Origin: Thermorudis peleae
GTDB lineage: Bacteria; Chloroflexota; Chloroflexia; Thermomicrobiales; Thermomicrobiaceae
Assembly (NCBI RefSeq): GCF_000744775.1
Contig: NZ_JQMP01000004.1
Coordinates: 434,001-498,000 of the forward strand
Direction of reading: 5' to 3'
Length of the DNA: 64,000 bases
Positions within the stretch are counted from its first letter, which is position 1, and every line of letters starts with the position of its first letter. Below, one piece after another: positions 24,840 through 32,652 of this stretch. A model generated the notes under the pieces. That model was not told the origin of the DNA, did not search any database, and saw only the letters and a list, made by a program, of their open reading frames with translations. The translations under genes and the position numbers were made by a program.

Positions 24840-27464
24840 GTGGGGCGGTTGCACGCTCGTATCAGGTGGATAATCTGCTTCGCGCTTTTCGCAACGCTCT
24901 GTTTCTCCTCCATTGCCGCAACACCTGCACTTTCTCCTGCCCCACAGTGGCCATTCGCAGCGCAGCCACAGAGTGTCGTGTTCTTTCCCTGGCTACCAAA
25001 CGGACAGCGTATCGGCACTCTCGGTCCATGGCATAGTGTCGCCATTCTCCAAAACATCGAAGAGTACCCGATTACTATCGACCTTTGGCAGCCGGGAGAC
25101 TATACGCACCCGATTAAGACCCTGACCCTGCCATCACACGGCATCGAAACAATCGCACCAGAGGCGCTCTTCACGTCAACCGACGAAGGAGCACACGCAC
25201 TCGTGGCAACAGCGCGACCTGCCTTGCCGAGCACGTCAAACCCGCCATCGGATACCATCTGCAACAAGACCTTCGCTACTCGCACGTTTGTGGTCCACAA
25301 AGGCGGGCAAAACACGGCAGATACGATCAAACTTGATCCATCAATCACCCCAAAGGTCATCATCATCCGCTACGGTGCCTACGAGTCATTCGCTGGCATT
25401 GGCCAACTCTCAAACGACCATGAATGGCGAGCACTTCGCACGACCACTGGACTGAGTATCGACTGGCGAGCGACGAGAGATAGTACGGAGCCGGATCCGA
25501 TTAGCACGAATGCGAACTACGATGTCATCCTGCCCGTGATTGACCAGCAGTGCAGTACGATCACCGCTCGGATTGCTGGGGCAGTCAAGCTCGTTGAGCC
25601 GCTGCCAGCACCCGAAGCGATCACCTCCCAAGGGCACGCTATCGTATCAGGGTATACGGCACTTGGACTTACCGAACTACTGCACGCGGCTCAACTCCCT
25701 GAAGAGAGTAAGTTTGCTGACCTCCTGGCAAGTACTGAGCCGACACGCTGGGCGTTTCCCATTGTTCAAAGCAACAACGGTTGGGAAAGTGTCATCCATC
25801 TTACCAACCTGGCCACGGCAGGTAGCTGTAAGGCCACTATTGACCTCTTGCCTTCGGCTGAGATGGCGATGAGTCATCAACCGCTTCGTGTTCAAGCAGC
25901 AGTGACTGCTGGAGCAACACGCTCGCTCCACCTTGTTGACCTTCTGGAAAACAATGGGGTCTCCGCGCAAAACTGGGTTGGACAAGCGTGGATTACTGCG
26001 CCATGCCCGGTGGTCGCAAGCGTTGACCGTATCAAGCCCTCAACACTTATGGCCTTGACCAATGTGCCGGTCGCTCGCGCTGCCGATAGTCCACGCGTTG
26101 TGACGGCACCGCTCATCTTCCAGTCCTACAATGGCTGGAACAGTGGGATTAATATCAGCAACCTTTCGGATAGTGAGGAAAATCTGGTAACGCTCAGCTT
26201 TTACGACACCCAAGGTACACTGCTTGGCAAAGTTGAACGTACGCTGCCTCCCAGCGGCATGACCTTTGTCTACCGCCCATCATTCGATGGCGCCGGCATC
26301 GAAGGGCTCTCACAGGCCACCGTTGTTGGCACCGAGCCAATTGCGGTTGCCGTCGATGCCGTCAAGTATCAAGGCAACAAGCTCGACGGCCAGGGCCAAG
26401 CGCTCAGTTATCTTGCGCCGAGTGGCGCAGCCGAGGGAGAGTTCCTTACTCTGCCACTCGTCCAAAAAGGCGATGGTAGCCAGCGAGCTGATACGAGTGG
26501 CATCAATCTCTTCAATACAAGCGCAACGACTCCCGCTGAGGTCGTCGTGCGCTTCTTTGATCACATGGGGCATGAGGTACCGAGTAGCACTCAGTCGCTG
26601 ACGCTCGCCCCCCACAGTGGTCAAACGCTCTACACACCACGCCTCAGCGCACTAACACCTGGATTTCACGGCAGTGCGGTCGTTGCCGTACGGACAGGCG
26701 GACCAGTAAGCGCTATCTCGAATAACGTCAACTACGCTGTCGCTGTCGACGGCTCGACTACGTTTAGCCTCGTGACCACACCACCTGGGCTACCCATGCC
26801 CCAGCCAACAGGCGAGTATGCTATTACCTTAACGGCGTCGGCCGACATCAGTCAAATCAACGTTCCAATCCAATTGACCGCAAAAACTACAGGCAGTGTG
26901 ATTCCGATTACCCTCTTTTCGCTATCCGACCACAGCATCCTATGGTTCAACGTAAGCAACGAAGCAGGCCAAGTCGCATATTCCCATGTCCATACTGATC
27001 CTCAGCGAACTGACCAGGTGCTTGCCTGTATCGACCTTGACCTGAGCCTTTCATGCGATCAAGGCGAGCCACGCGCAGCCGTGACGCTCCAGTGGGTGAA
27101 CTACCAACTCGCATTCCCTGCTGACGGCTCCAATCCCCCGTATGGCGACTCAGAAACGGTCCAGCTAACGGTTCTTGTTACGGACATCGGCATGCAATCA
27201 CACAGCGTTGCAGGAGCGCGCGTCCTCTTCAGCATTCTGGAAGAGGGAAATGATAATCCGGCACCTGCCGTCATTGGTTCAGCAACACCACTAACCGATG
27301 CTAACGGGAAAGCCTCTGTCACCATCCTGCGCAACGGTAGTGAAGCTGGTACAACGACGATCGTTCGGGCCTGCGTTGACGTTAACCGAAACGGCCAGTG
27401 CGATAGTACGAGTGAGACGGCAGGAGAGCCACATGATGACTGGATTATCACGTGGAGTTCCTAA
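24840..27464 (+). CDS. large secreted surface protein with repeats and an Ig-like domain
   Basis: The product (874 aa from GTG 24840) has a signal peptide (VGRLHARIRWIICFALFATL..., cleavage after roughly residue 30). Three imperfect beta-rich repeats start near residues 304, 419 and 533, each beginning with P-L/I-V/F-Q-x(2)-NGWxSxIxLxNL-like or related sequence. The C-terminus (about 770-870) resembles a bacterial Big-1/invasin Ig-like domain (GARVLFSILEEG, TPLTDANGKASVTILRNG), with a possible calcium loop DVNRNGQCD. No enzyme motif or sorting signal is seen. It is probably extracellular; function unknown. GTG 24840 was chosen because the signal peptide follows and AAAGGA precedes. Confidence 0.78.
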   Translation: MGRLHARIRWIICFALFATLCFSSIAATPALSPAPQWPFAAQPQSVVFFPWLPNGQRIGTLGPWHSVAILQNIEEYPITIDLWQPGDYTHPIKTLTLPSHGIETIAPEALFTSTDEGAHALVATARPALPSTSNPPSDTICNKTFATRTFVVHKGGQNTADTIKLDPSITPKVIIIRYGAYESFAGIGQLSNDHEWRALRTTTGLSIDWRATRDSTEPDPISTNANYDVILPVIDQQCSTITARIAGAVKLVEPLPAPEAITSQGHAIVSGYTALGLTELLHAAQLPEESKFADLLASTEPTRWAFPIVQSNNGWESVIHLTNLATAGSCKATIDLLPSAEMAMSHQPLRVQAAVTAGATRSLHLVDLLENNGVSAQNWVGQAWITAPCPVVASVDRIKPSTLMALTNVPVARAADSPRVVTAPLIFQSYNGWNSGINISNLSDSEENLVTLSFYDTQGTLLGKVERTLPPSGMTFVYRPSFDGAGIEGLSQATVVGTEPIAVAVDAVKYQGNKLDGQGQALSYLAPSGAAEGEFLTLPLVQKGDGSQRADTSGINLFNTSATTPAEVVVRFFDHMGHEVPSSTQSLTLAPHSGQTLYTPRLSALTPGFHGSAVVAVRTGGPVSAISNNVNYAVAVDGSTTFSLVTTPPGLPMPQPTGEYAITLTASADISQINVPIQLTAKTTGSVIPITLFSLSDHSILWFNVSNEAGQVAYSHVHTDPQRTDQVLACIDLDLSLSCDQGEPRAAVTLQWVNYQLAFPADGSNPPYGDSETVQLTVLVTDIGMQSHSVAGARVLFSILEEGNDNPAPAVIGSATPLTDANGKASVTILRNGSEAGTTTIVRACVDVNRNGQCDSTSETAGEPHDDWIITWSS

Positions 27465-28621
27465 TTTGCGCGCCGGTGCTCACTGTTACGCCAGGCAGCT
27501 GGCCGTCCAGGATCAAAGGCGGACAGTTCGGCTAGTGTCTCGGTACCAGTAAGCGCTGCGACAAGGAGTTCGGCTGTGCCAGGGGCGAGCATGACTCCCA
27601 GGTGTTCGTGTCCACTTGCGACCCAGACATTTGCCCAGCCGGGCAGGCGGCCGATAACGGGAAGTCCATCGGGAGGCGCCCCTGGCCGCAGTCCAACAGT
27701 CGTGCCAGCAAAGATTGCAGGACGCAACCCGGGCGCGAGCTGATTCAGGATGGACAAGCACGTGACAAGGCCATCAACTGTTGGCTGCTGTTCCCAGCGC
27801 CCTCGTTCCTTCGTTGGACCTGCCCAAATATCGCCATCAGTGCGTGGAACAACATAGCCACCAGCCGGACCGGCAAGGATTGTTCTGAGCACCCCCGGCA
27901 CTGTACGAAGGAGCACCATCTGGCCACGCACCGGCTCGATAGCGACGGAGGAGCCAAGCAATCGCACGAGAGCCGTTGTCTCAACGCCGGCTGCGAGTAC
28001 GAGCTGGTCAACCGGCAATACTGCTGCGCCAGTCTGCAGCGCAATCACGCGGTCGCCGACTGTTTGGAAGCCGAGTACTGGGGTCTGTTGCAACACGGTT
28101 ACGCCGCGCCGGCACGCTGCGTCCAACAGTGAGCGCACAAAACGAGGCACCACCATACTGGCAGCGTCAGCGAGATACAGCCCACCAACGACCTGTTCAG
28201 CCACCACTGGTGCATCAGCTCGCACTGCTGCAGCGTCGAGCCAGGTGACATCAAAACCGAGCGACTCAAGCCATTGGCCATGATCCCGCAGCGCTTGAGC
28301 TTGCTCAGCTGTGAACGCTAACCGTAGCTCGCCCCAGGTGTGATAGCTTGGATCGATTGGCGTTTCATCCTGCAGCGTCGCAATCAACCAGGGATAAGCC
28401 CGCAGGCTTTTGAGAAGCAAGGCACGAAGGGCTTCGGGTTGTTCTCGTTCAAGATGGGGCCCAACAATTCCCGCGGATGCTTCGGCAGTCCCAGCGCCAG
28501 GTATCCCACGCTCGAGGACGCAACACGAGACTCCTTGGCGCGCCAGTAAGTAGGCAAGTGTTGCCCCAATAATGCCACCGCCGACAATGGCGATGTCAAC
28601 CCCATGCATTTGCTTTTGCAC
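27461..28621 (-). CDS. FAD-dependent oxidoreductase (DAO family)
   Basis: The 386-aa product has the N-terminal dinucleotide-binding motif VDIAIVGGGIIGATLAYLLA, then VLERGIPGAGTAEASAGIV, and a C-terminal FAD contact region with TTVGLRPGAPPDGLPVIGRL and NVWVASGHEHLGVMLAPGTAELL. This is the D-amino-acid oxidase/glycine oxidase (ThiO, SoxB, DadA) superfamily, which oxidises secondary or primary amines. No thiamine genes are nearby, so the substrate is open. GTG 28621 or ATG 28609 could be the start. Its end overlaps the surface-protein gene by four bases. Confidence 0.9.
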   Translation of the reverse strand: MQKQMHGVDIAIVGGGIIGATLAYLLARQGVSCCVLERGIPGAGTAEASAGIVGPHLEREQPEALRALLLKSLRAYPWLIATLQDETPIDPSYHTWGELRLAFTAEQAQALRDHGQWLESLGFDVTWLDAAAVRADAPVVAEQVVGGLYLADAASMVVPRFVRSLLDAACRRGVTVLQQTPVLGFQTVGDRVIALQTGAAVLPVDQLVLAAGVETTALVRLLGSSVAIEPVRGQMVLLRTVPGVLRTILAGPAGGYVVPRTDGDIWAGPTKERGRWEQQPTVDGLVTCLSILNQLAPGLRPAIFAGTTVGLRPGAPPDGLPVIGRLPGWANVWVASGHEHLGVMLAPGTAELLVAALTGTETLAELSAFDPGRPAAWRNSEHRRAN

Positions 28622-28677
28622 GATTGCCCTACTCTCCCCTCGGCATTGAGCACGGCGCCGTCAGCACGCGTGCTTTG

Positions 28678-28686
28678 TGGTATACT
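28678..28686 (+). promoter_or_regulatory. extended -10 promoter of the riboswitch operon
   Basis: TGG directly followed by TATACT (28681-28686) is an extended -10 element; no good -35 is present (CCGTCA near 28658-28663). Transcription would start near 28693, only a few bases before the fluoride aptamer. Confidence 0.65.
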
Positions 28687-28696
28687 ACGCTACGCA

Positions 28697-28762
28697 GGTG
28701 ATGAGGCTCACCAGGCGGCACAAGACCGCCGAACCGCCGAGCGGCTGATGGCCTCTACGCAG
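28697..28762 (+). ncRNA. fluoride riboswitch aptamer (crcB motif)
   Basis: GGTGATGAGGCTCACC (28697-28712) and GGCTGATGGCCTCTACG (28743-28759) match the conserved halves of the crcB fluoride aptamer, closely resembling the Thermotoga petrophila example that I recall. P1 is GGTG/CACC; the loop GAGGC (28703-28707) can form the pseudoknot with GCCTC (28751-28755); P2 is GCC/GGC (28736-28745) around GAGC, followed by the invariant TGATGG. A GGCGG/CCGCC hairpin (28714-28730) is inserted between P1 and P2. The aptamer begins just after the predicted transcription start. Recognition is from memory of the consensus. Confidence 0.9.
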
Positions 28763-28789
28763 TTCCGGATTATTCCGGTAGCGTGGAGG
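28752..28789 (+). promoter_or_regulatory. Shine-Dalgarno-sequestering hairpin of the riboswitch
   Basis: CCTCTACGC (28752-28760) can pair with GCGTGGAGG (28781-28789), nine pairs including one wobble, with an inner CCGG/CCGG. This would bury the ribosome site GGAGG (28785-28789) of the ATG at 28797. CCTC is also part of the aptamer pseudoknot, so the two structures exclude each other. Fluoride binding would therefore free the site and turn translation on. No terminator is seen before the ATG. Confidence 0.65.
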
Positions 28790-28796
28790 TTTTCTT

Positions 28797-29951
28797 ATGG
28801 TGCATGAAACACCGGCCATGCGAACAGGAGGAACAGCCGAGCAGCGTGGCGGATGGCTTGCACGCATTTCCCGCCTGTTTCGCACTCGTCCAACTATCCA
28901 GCCAGACCGCGTGCTCATTGCAATGCTCACGGAAGCGATCGCCTTACCTGGTTGCCCAGTCTGTCGGCTCCTTGCAGAGCGCGAATTGCGCGGGCTGGAA
29001 TCAATCCTGTGGGAACAGGTCACCGATCCAGATACTCATCGCGCACTACTGGCCGCGCGCGGTTTTTGCTTCATTCATAGTTGGGCACTCATACCAGCTG
29101 GTGATCATGTATTCAGTCACCATGGTGTGGCAATCCTTCTGCAGCGCATTCTCGTCGATCTACTCCAAACAGTAAAGATCGGTGGCGTTACAGCTGCTCG
29201 GCGCTGGCTCACCCCTCGTACTCCCTGCCCGGCTTGCATCTGGGAAGCCCAACGAGAATCGACGCTGCTTACCGCGCTGGCGTGGATCGCCATGCACGAG
29301 CCAGAACTCGTCGTCAGTGAGCCAGCGCTACTCTGCCAGCCACATGCCCACCTTCTTGCCATCACCCTTGAGCGAATCGCCCCAGCTCAAGCAGCGCGCT
29401 GGCGTTCGCTGCTTGACATCCTCGCCACACGATATGCGCACCACCATCGCAGCCTCGATAGTGAGCAACAGCTTGCACTGCGTGTTGGCCGACGACCACC
29501 ATATCTTCCACGCCAAGCTGAATATTGCCCATGGTGCCAAGCTGAGCGGGAATATCTCAGTAAGGGAACGGCCTGGCTGTGCGACCGCGCTCGGGCATGG
29601 ACCACCTATCTCGATGCTCCCCAGCTGGTTGCCCAGTTGCTGCTTGAGGAAGACCAAGCTTGGCCGGAAGCAGTTGCTCTGCCGATGGAGACGAGCAATC
29701 ACTCAGCGGAACCGCGCTGCCTTGGCCACCTTCGCCAAGCACTCACACAGCCAGACGCTGACCACGTTCTTGATGAGACGGTGGCCGCCTTCGAAGAGCT
29801 TGCTGAGCGTGCTCAACGATTTATTGCCAGTTCTGATTACCGTTTTCGCGGGCATCTGACTGACGAAGAGCGGCGAAGTTGGCGAGACCTTATCGCAGTC
29901 TTTGGTGGAGAAACGCCCGGTGTCTCGCTTCACGACGCACGGGTCTCGTGA
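28797..29951 (+). CDS. DUF6062 family protein
   Basis: The 384-aa product is cytoplasmic in appearance and dominated by repeated Cys/His motifs: GCPVCRLLAERELRGLESILWE (near 53), GFCFIHSWAL, CPACIWEAQRE (near 144), CQPHAHLLA, CPWCQAEREYL (near 243) and CLGHLRQAL. This pattern is that of DUF6062 proteins, of unknown function; the motifs could bind metal or form disulfides. GGAGG lies seven bases before ATG. It is the first of five closely spaced genes behind a fluoride riboswitch, so its expression is likely linked to fluoride. Confidence 0.82.
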   Translation: MVHETPAMRTGGTAEQRGGWLARISRLFRTRPTIQPDRVLIAMLTEAIALPGCPVCRLLAERELRGLESILWEQVTDPDTHRALLAARGFCFIHSWALIPAGDHVFSHHGVAILLQRILVDLLQTVKIGGVTAARRWLTPRTPCPACIWEAQRESTLLTALAWIAMHEPELVVSEPALLCQPHAHLLAITLERIAPAQAARWRSLLDILATRYAHHHRSLDSEQQLALRVGRRPPYLPRQAEYCPWCQAEREYLSKGTAWLCDRARAWTTYLDAPQLVAQLLLEEDQAWPEAVALPMETSNHSAEPRCLGHLRQALTQPDADHVLDETVAAFEELAERAQRFIASSDYRFRGHLTDEERRSWRDLIAVFGGETPGVSLHDARVS

Positions 29952-29967
29952 AACACGAGGATAAGTC

Positions 29968-30378
29968 ATGACGATGCATGGTAGCACTATCGCAGCGGAC
30001 TCCTTTACCGCTAAACTGATTGCAGGGCTGCGGCATCCTCGACCAGACATTGCTGAACACTGTGCCTGGATACTTGGCGAACAAAAGGAGCAGTACGCCG
30101 TACCCGCACTCTGCCAAACAATCCAGGAACGTCTGTGGGACGTCGATGTTGCAGCCGCCGCTGTTGCAGCACTCGGAAAGATCGGCGATCCGCAAGCTCT
30201 CCCGGCACTTCAATTTGCACTCCAGCATGGAGCAGCACGTGTCCGCGTCGAGGTTGTTGCAGCACTGCGGCAACTCCATACACCGCAAGCCGATGCGGTA
30301 TTGCGCGACATCGCGGAACATGATCCGTTAGCTAGTATTCGTGACCAAGCACTCCGCGCGCTCCAGAAGGGAAGGTAA
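29968..30378 (+). CDS. HEAT-repeat protein
   Basis: The 136-aa product consists of about three to four HEAT/PBS-lyase-type helical repeats: HPRPDIAEHCAWILGEQK, VDVAAAAVAALGKIGDPQALPALQFAL, and ARVRVEVVAALRQLHTPQADAVL. Such proteins are usually scaffolds or inhibitors. It lies 16 bases after DUF6062 and six before moxR, in the riboswitch operon, so it may mediate interaction with the MoxR ATPase. GAGGATAAGTC precedes ATG 29968. Confidence 0.88.
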   Translation: MTMHGSTIAADSFTAKLIAGLRHPRPDIAEHCAWILGEQKEQYAVPALCQTIQERLWDVDVAAAAVAALGKIGDPQALPALQFALQHGAARVRVEVVAALRQLHTPQADAVLRDIAEHDPLASIRDQALRALQKGR

Positions 30379-30384
30379 ACGTTC

Positions 30385-31389
30385 ATGGGACAAATGACGC
30401 CGATGCCCCGGCTTGATGCGACAGCCGCAGAACGTATCCAAGCACTTGCACAGCGCATTTGCGATACCGTTGAGCGAGTTATCGTGGGGAAACGGGCAGT
30501 TATCGAGCAAGTCCTTGTTGCCCTGCTCGCCGATGGCCATGTGTTAATTGAAGACGTCCCTGGTATCGGCAAAACCAAGCTCGCCCGTACGCTCTGCCAA
30601 ACGCTCGGGGGCACCTTCCAACGTATCCAATTCACACCAGATCTGCTCCCCACCGACATTCTCGGCACCCTTGCCTACCAACCGCAGGACGGATCGTTTC
30701 GTTTTCATCCTGGTCCAATTTTCGCCCATGTCATCCTCGCGGACGAAGTGAACCGCGGCACCCCGCGTACCCAAGCTGCATTGCTGGAGGCGATGGAAGA
30801 GCGCCAGGTGACGGTTGAACGCCAAACGTATCCGCTTCCACGGCCATTTTTGGTGATTGCGACACAAAATCCTGTTGAACTTGAAGGCACCTTTCCCCTA
30901 CCGGAAGCGCAACTCGACCGCTTTTTGCTGCGAATCCGCATGGGATATCCCGAGCGAGAAGACGAACGAGCGCTCCTTGGGCGATTTCTGCATGGTGATC
31001 CCCTGCAAGCAATTCAGCCCGTGACAAGTCCAGAAGAACTCATTGAGGCAAGCCAGCTGGTGCGCGCTGTGCACATCAGTCCACCCGTCGAAGATTACCT
31101 TCTTGATCTCGTTGCCCGAACGCGCACCCATCCTGACCTAACGCTCGGCGTTAGTCCACGTGGCACGCTTGCACTTGCACGGGCGGCTCAAGCCTATGCC
31201 ATCCTCCATGGCCGCGCATATGTCTTGCCAGATGACGTGCGCACGATGGCGATTCCGGCACTGGCACATCGGTTGCTCCTTGCCCCCAGCGCTGAACTCC
31301 ATGGGCGAACGGCGGAAACCGTGCTCGGGCAGATCGTGGCTGAGTTACCTGTGCCAGTCGAGCCTGATGTCGAGCTGCTGGAGACATAG
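30385..31389 (+). CDS. MoxR-family AAA+ ATPase
   Basis: The 334-aa product has Walker A (DVPGIGKTKLA, near residue 55), the following FQRIQFTPDLLPTDILGT, Walker B (VILADEVNRGTPRTQAALLEAMEE, near 118), sensor 1 (VIATQNPVELEGTFPLPEAQLDRF) and a sensor 2 region (VSPRGTLALARAAQAYAI). MoxR ATPases act as chaperones that load metals or assemble complexes. It is followed by DUF58 and DUF4129, a usual partner set, nine bases apart. Confidence 0.95.
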   Translation: MGQMTPMPRLDATAAERIQALAQRICDTVERVIVGKRAVIEQVLVALLADGHVLIEDVPGIGKTKLARTLCQTLGGTFQRIQFTPDLLPTDILGTLAYQPQDGSFRFHPGPIFAHVILADEVNRGTPRTQAALLEAMEERQVTVERQTYPLPRPFLVIATQNPVELEGTFPLPEAQLDRFLLRIRMGYPEREDERALLGRFLHGDPLQAIQPVTSPEELIEASQLVRAVHISPPVEDYLLDLVARTRTHPDLTLGVSPRGTLALARAAQAYAILHGRAYVLPDDVRTMAIPALAHRLLLAPSAELHGRTAETVLGQIVAELPVPVEPDVELLET

Positions 31390-31398
31390 GAGCAGGCG

Positions 31399-32652
31399 AT
31401 GGATGATGCCGCTGCACTCTTTGACACTGAGCAGGCTGATCGCCTTCCACCACTCCTAGGTCTTGCTTGCCTTGTCGTGCTTGCTGGACTCGCATTGCGT
31501 CAGCCCCTGCTCGCCTTTCTCGGCGCAGTCGTTGCCGTGACCTTGGTGCTCGCGCTGCTCTGGCGCCGCGTGGGGCTACGCGCCGTGCACTACACGCGCC
31601 AACTTTCCACCACACGGGCATTCCCTGGCGAACTGATCACCATGGAACTCATTCTCGAGAACAACAAACTTCTTCCACTTCCCTGGTTAGAGGTTGAAGA
31701 TGACATCCCTGATGGCCTAGCAACTCGAGAGGCCCAGCTTGAGCCGTCCTTCAAACCAAAGACGCATGTATTGCGTACCCTCTTCGGGATCCGGCCCTAT
31801 GAGCGCATTCGCCGGCGCTACACGCTCATCCCGCAACGCCGTGGAGTATTTCGATTTGGGCCAGCTCGCCTTCGTACCGGCGATCCATTCGGACTCGCAT
31901 TCACACGCCAAGAGATCGATGAGCGAACCGAACTTCTGGTTTACCCTCCGCTGCTCCCCCTCGAAGTATTCCAGGTACCAGCTGAACATCCCCTTGGAGA
32001 ACGATCACCACTGCGGCCATTCCTCGAAGACCCAACACGCTATGCGGGTGTACGCCCTTATGCCCCAGGCGACGCCCCACGACGAATCCATTGGGCAGCG
32101 ACAGCGCGGACCGGCGAAGTGCAAGTCAAACACTTTGAACCAGGCGCAACACCGCTCTTAGCACTCTTTCTCGACATCAACACCTTTCAGCATTACTGGG
32201 AAGGGCTTGATCCCGAGAAGCTTGAGCACGCGATCGCCCTCTGCGCCGCCTTAGCGCGTTGGGGACTTGATGCAGGATACCAAGTTGGCCTTTATGTCAA
32301 CGCTCCACAGGCAGGCGGTGAGCGGTTGATTCGCCTGCCGGCAAGTCGTCATCCACGTCAGCTCCAACGGATTCTGGAAGCCCTTGCGCGCCTCGTTCCG
32401 TATACGGGTTATCGCATCGAGCGCCTGCTTGCCAGTGAAGCACGCATGCTTCCTTGGGGGGCAACGCTTGCCGTGATCACCGCCCTGGTTACGCCAGAGC
32501 TTGAACGGACACTCATCCGCCTTTACCGTGAGGGGCATACGATTGCTCTCTTCGCTGTCGGAGACGCGCCAAGCCTTCCTTCGCGACCTGGCTTTGTCAT
32601 TCATACGCTGGAGGATTTGCCGAATGCGACGATGGCTGCCTCATCCGCTTGA
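31399..32652 (+). CDS. DUF58 membrane protein
   Basis: The 417-aa product has two hydrophobic helices near the N-terminus (about 15-55, LLGLACLVVLAGLAL and FLGAVVAVTLVLALL), a beta-rich region (RRGVFRFGPARLRTGDPFGLAFTR) and the DUF58 signature VRPYAPGDAPRRIHWAATARTGEVQVKHFEP near 220. DUF58 proteins pair with MoxR and often carry a vWA-like fold with a MIDAS-type site; here only LALFLDI is suggestive. It overlaps the next gene by 29 bases. Confidence 0.92.
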   Translation: MDDAAALFDTEQADRLPPLLGLACLVVLAGLALRQPLLAFLGAVVAVTLVLALLWRRVGLRAVHYTRQLSTTRAFPGELITMELILENNKLLPLPWLEVEDDIPDGLATREAQLEPSFKPKTHVLRTLFGIRPYERIRRRYTLIPQRRGVFRFGPARLRTGDPFGLAFTRQEIDERTELLVYPPLLPLEVFQVPAEHPLGERSPLRPFLEDPTRYAGVRPYAPGDAPRRIHWAATARTGEVQVKHFEPGATPLLALFLDINTFQHYWEGLDPEKLEHAIALCAALARWGLDAGYQVGLYVNAPQAGGERLIRLPASRHPRQLQRILEALARLVPYTGYRIERLLASEARMLPWGATLAVITALVTPELERTLIRLYREGHTIALFAVGDAPSLPSRPGFVIHTLEDLPNATMAASSA

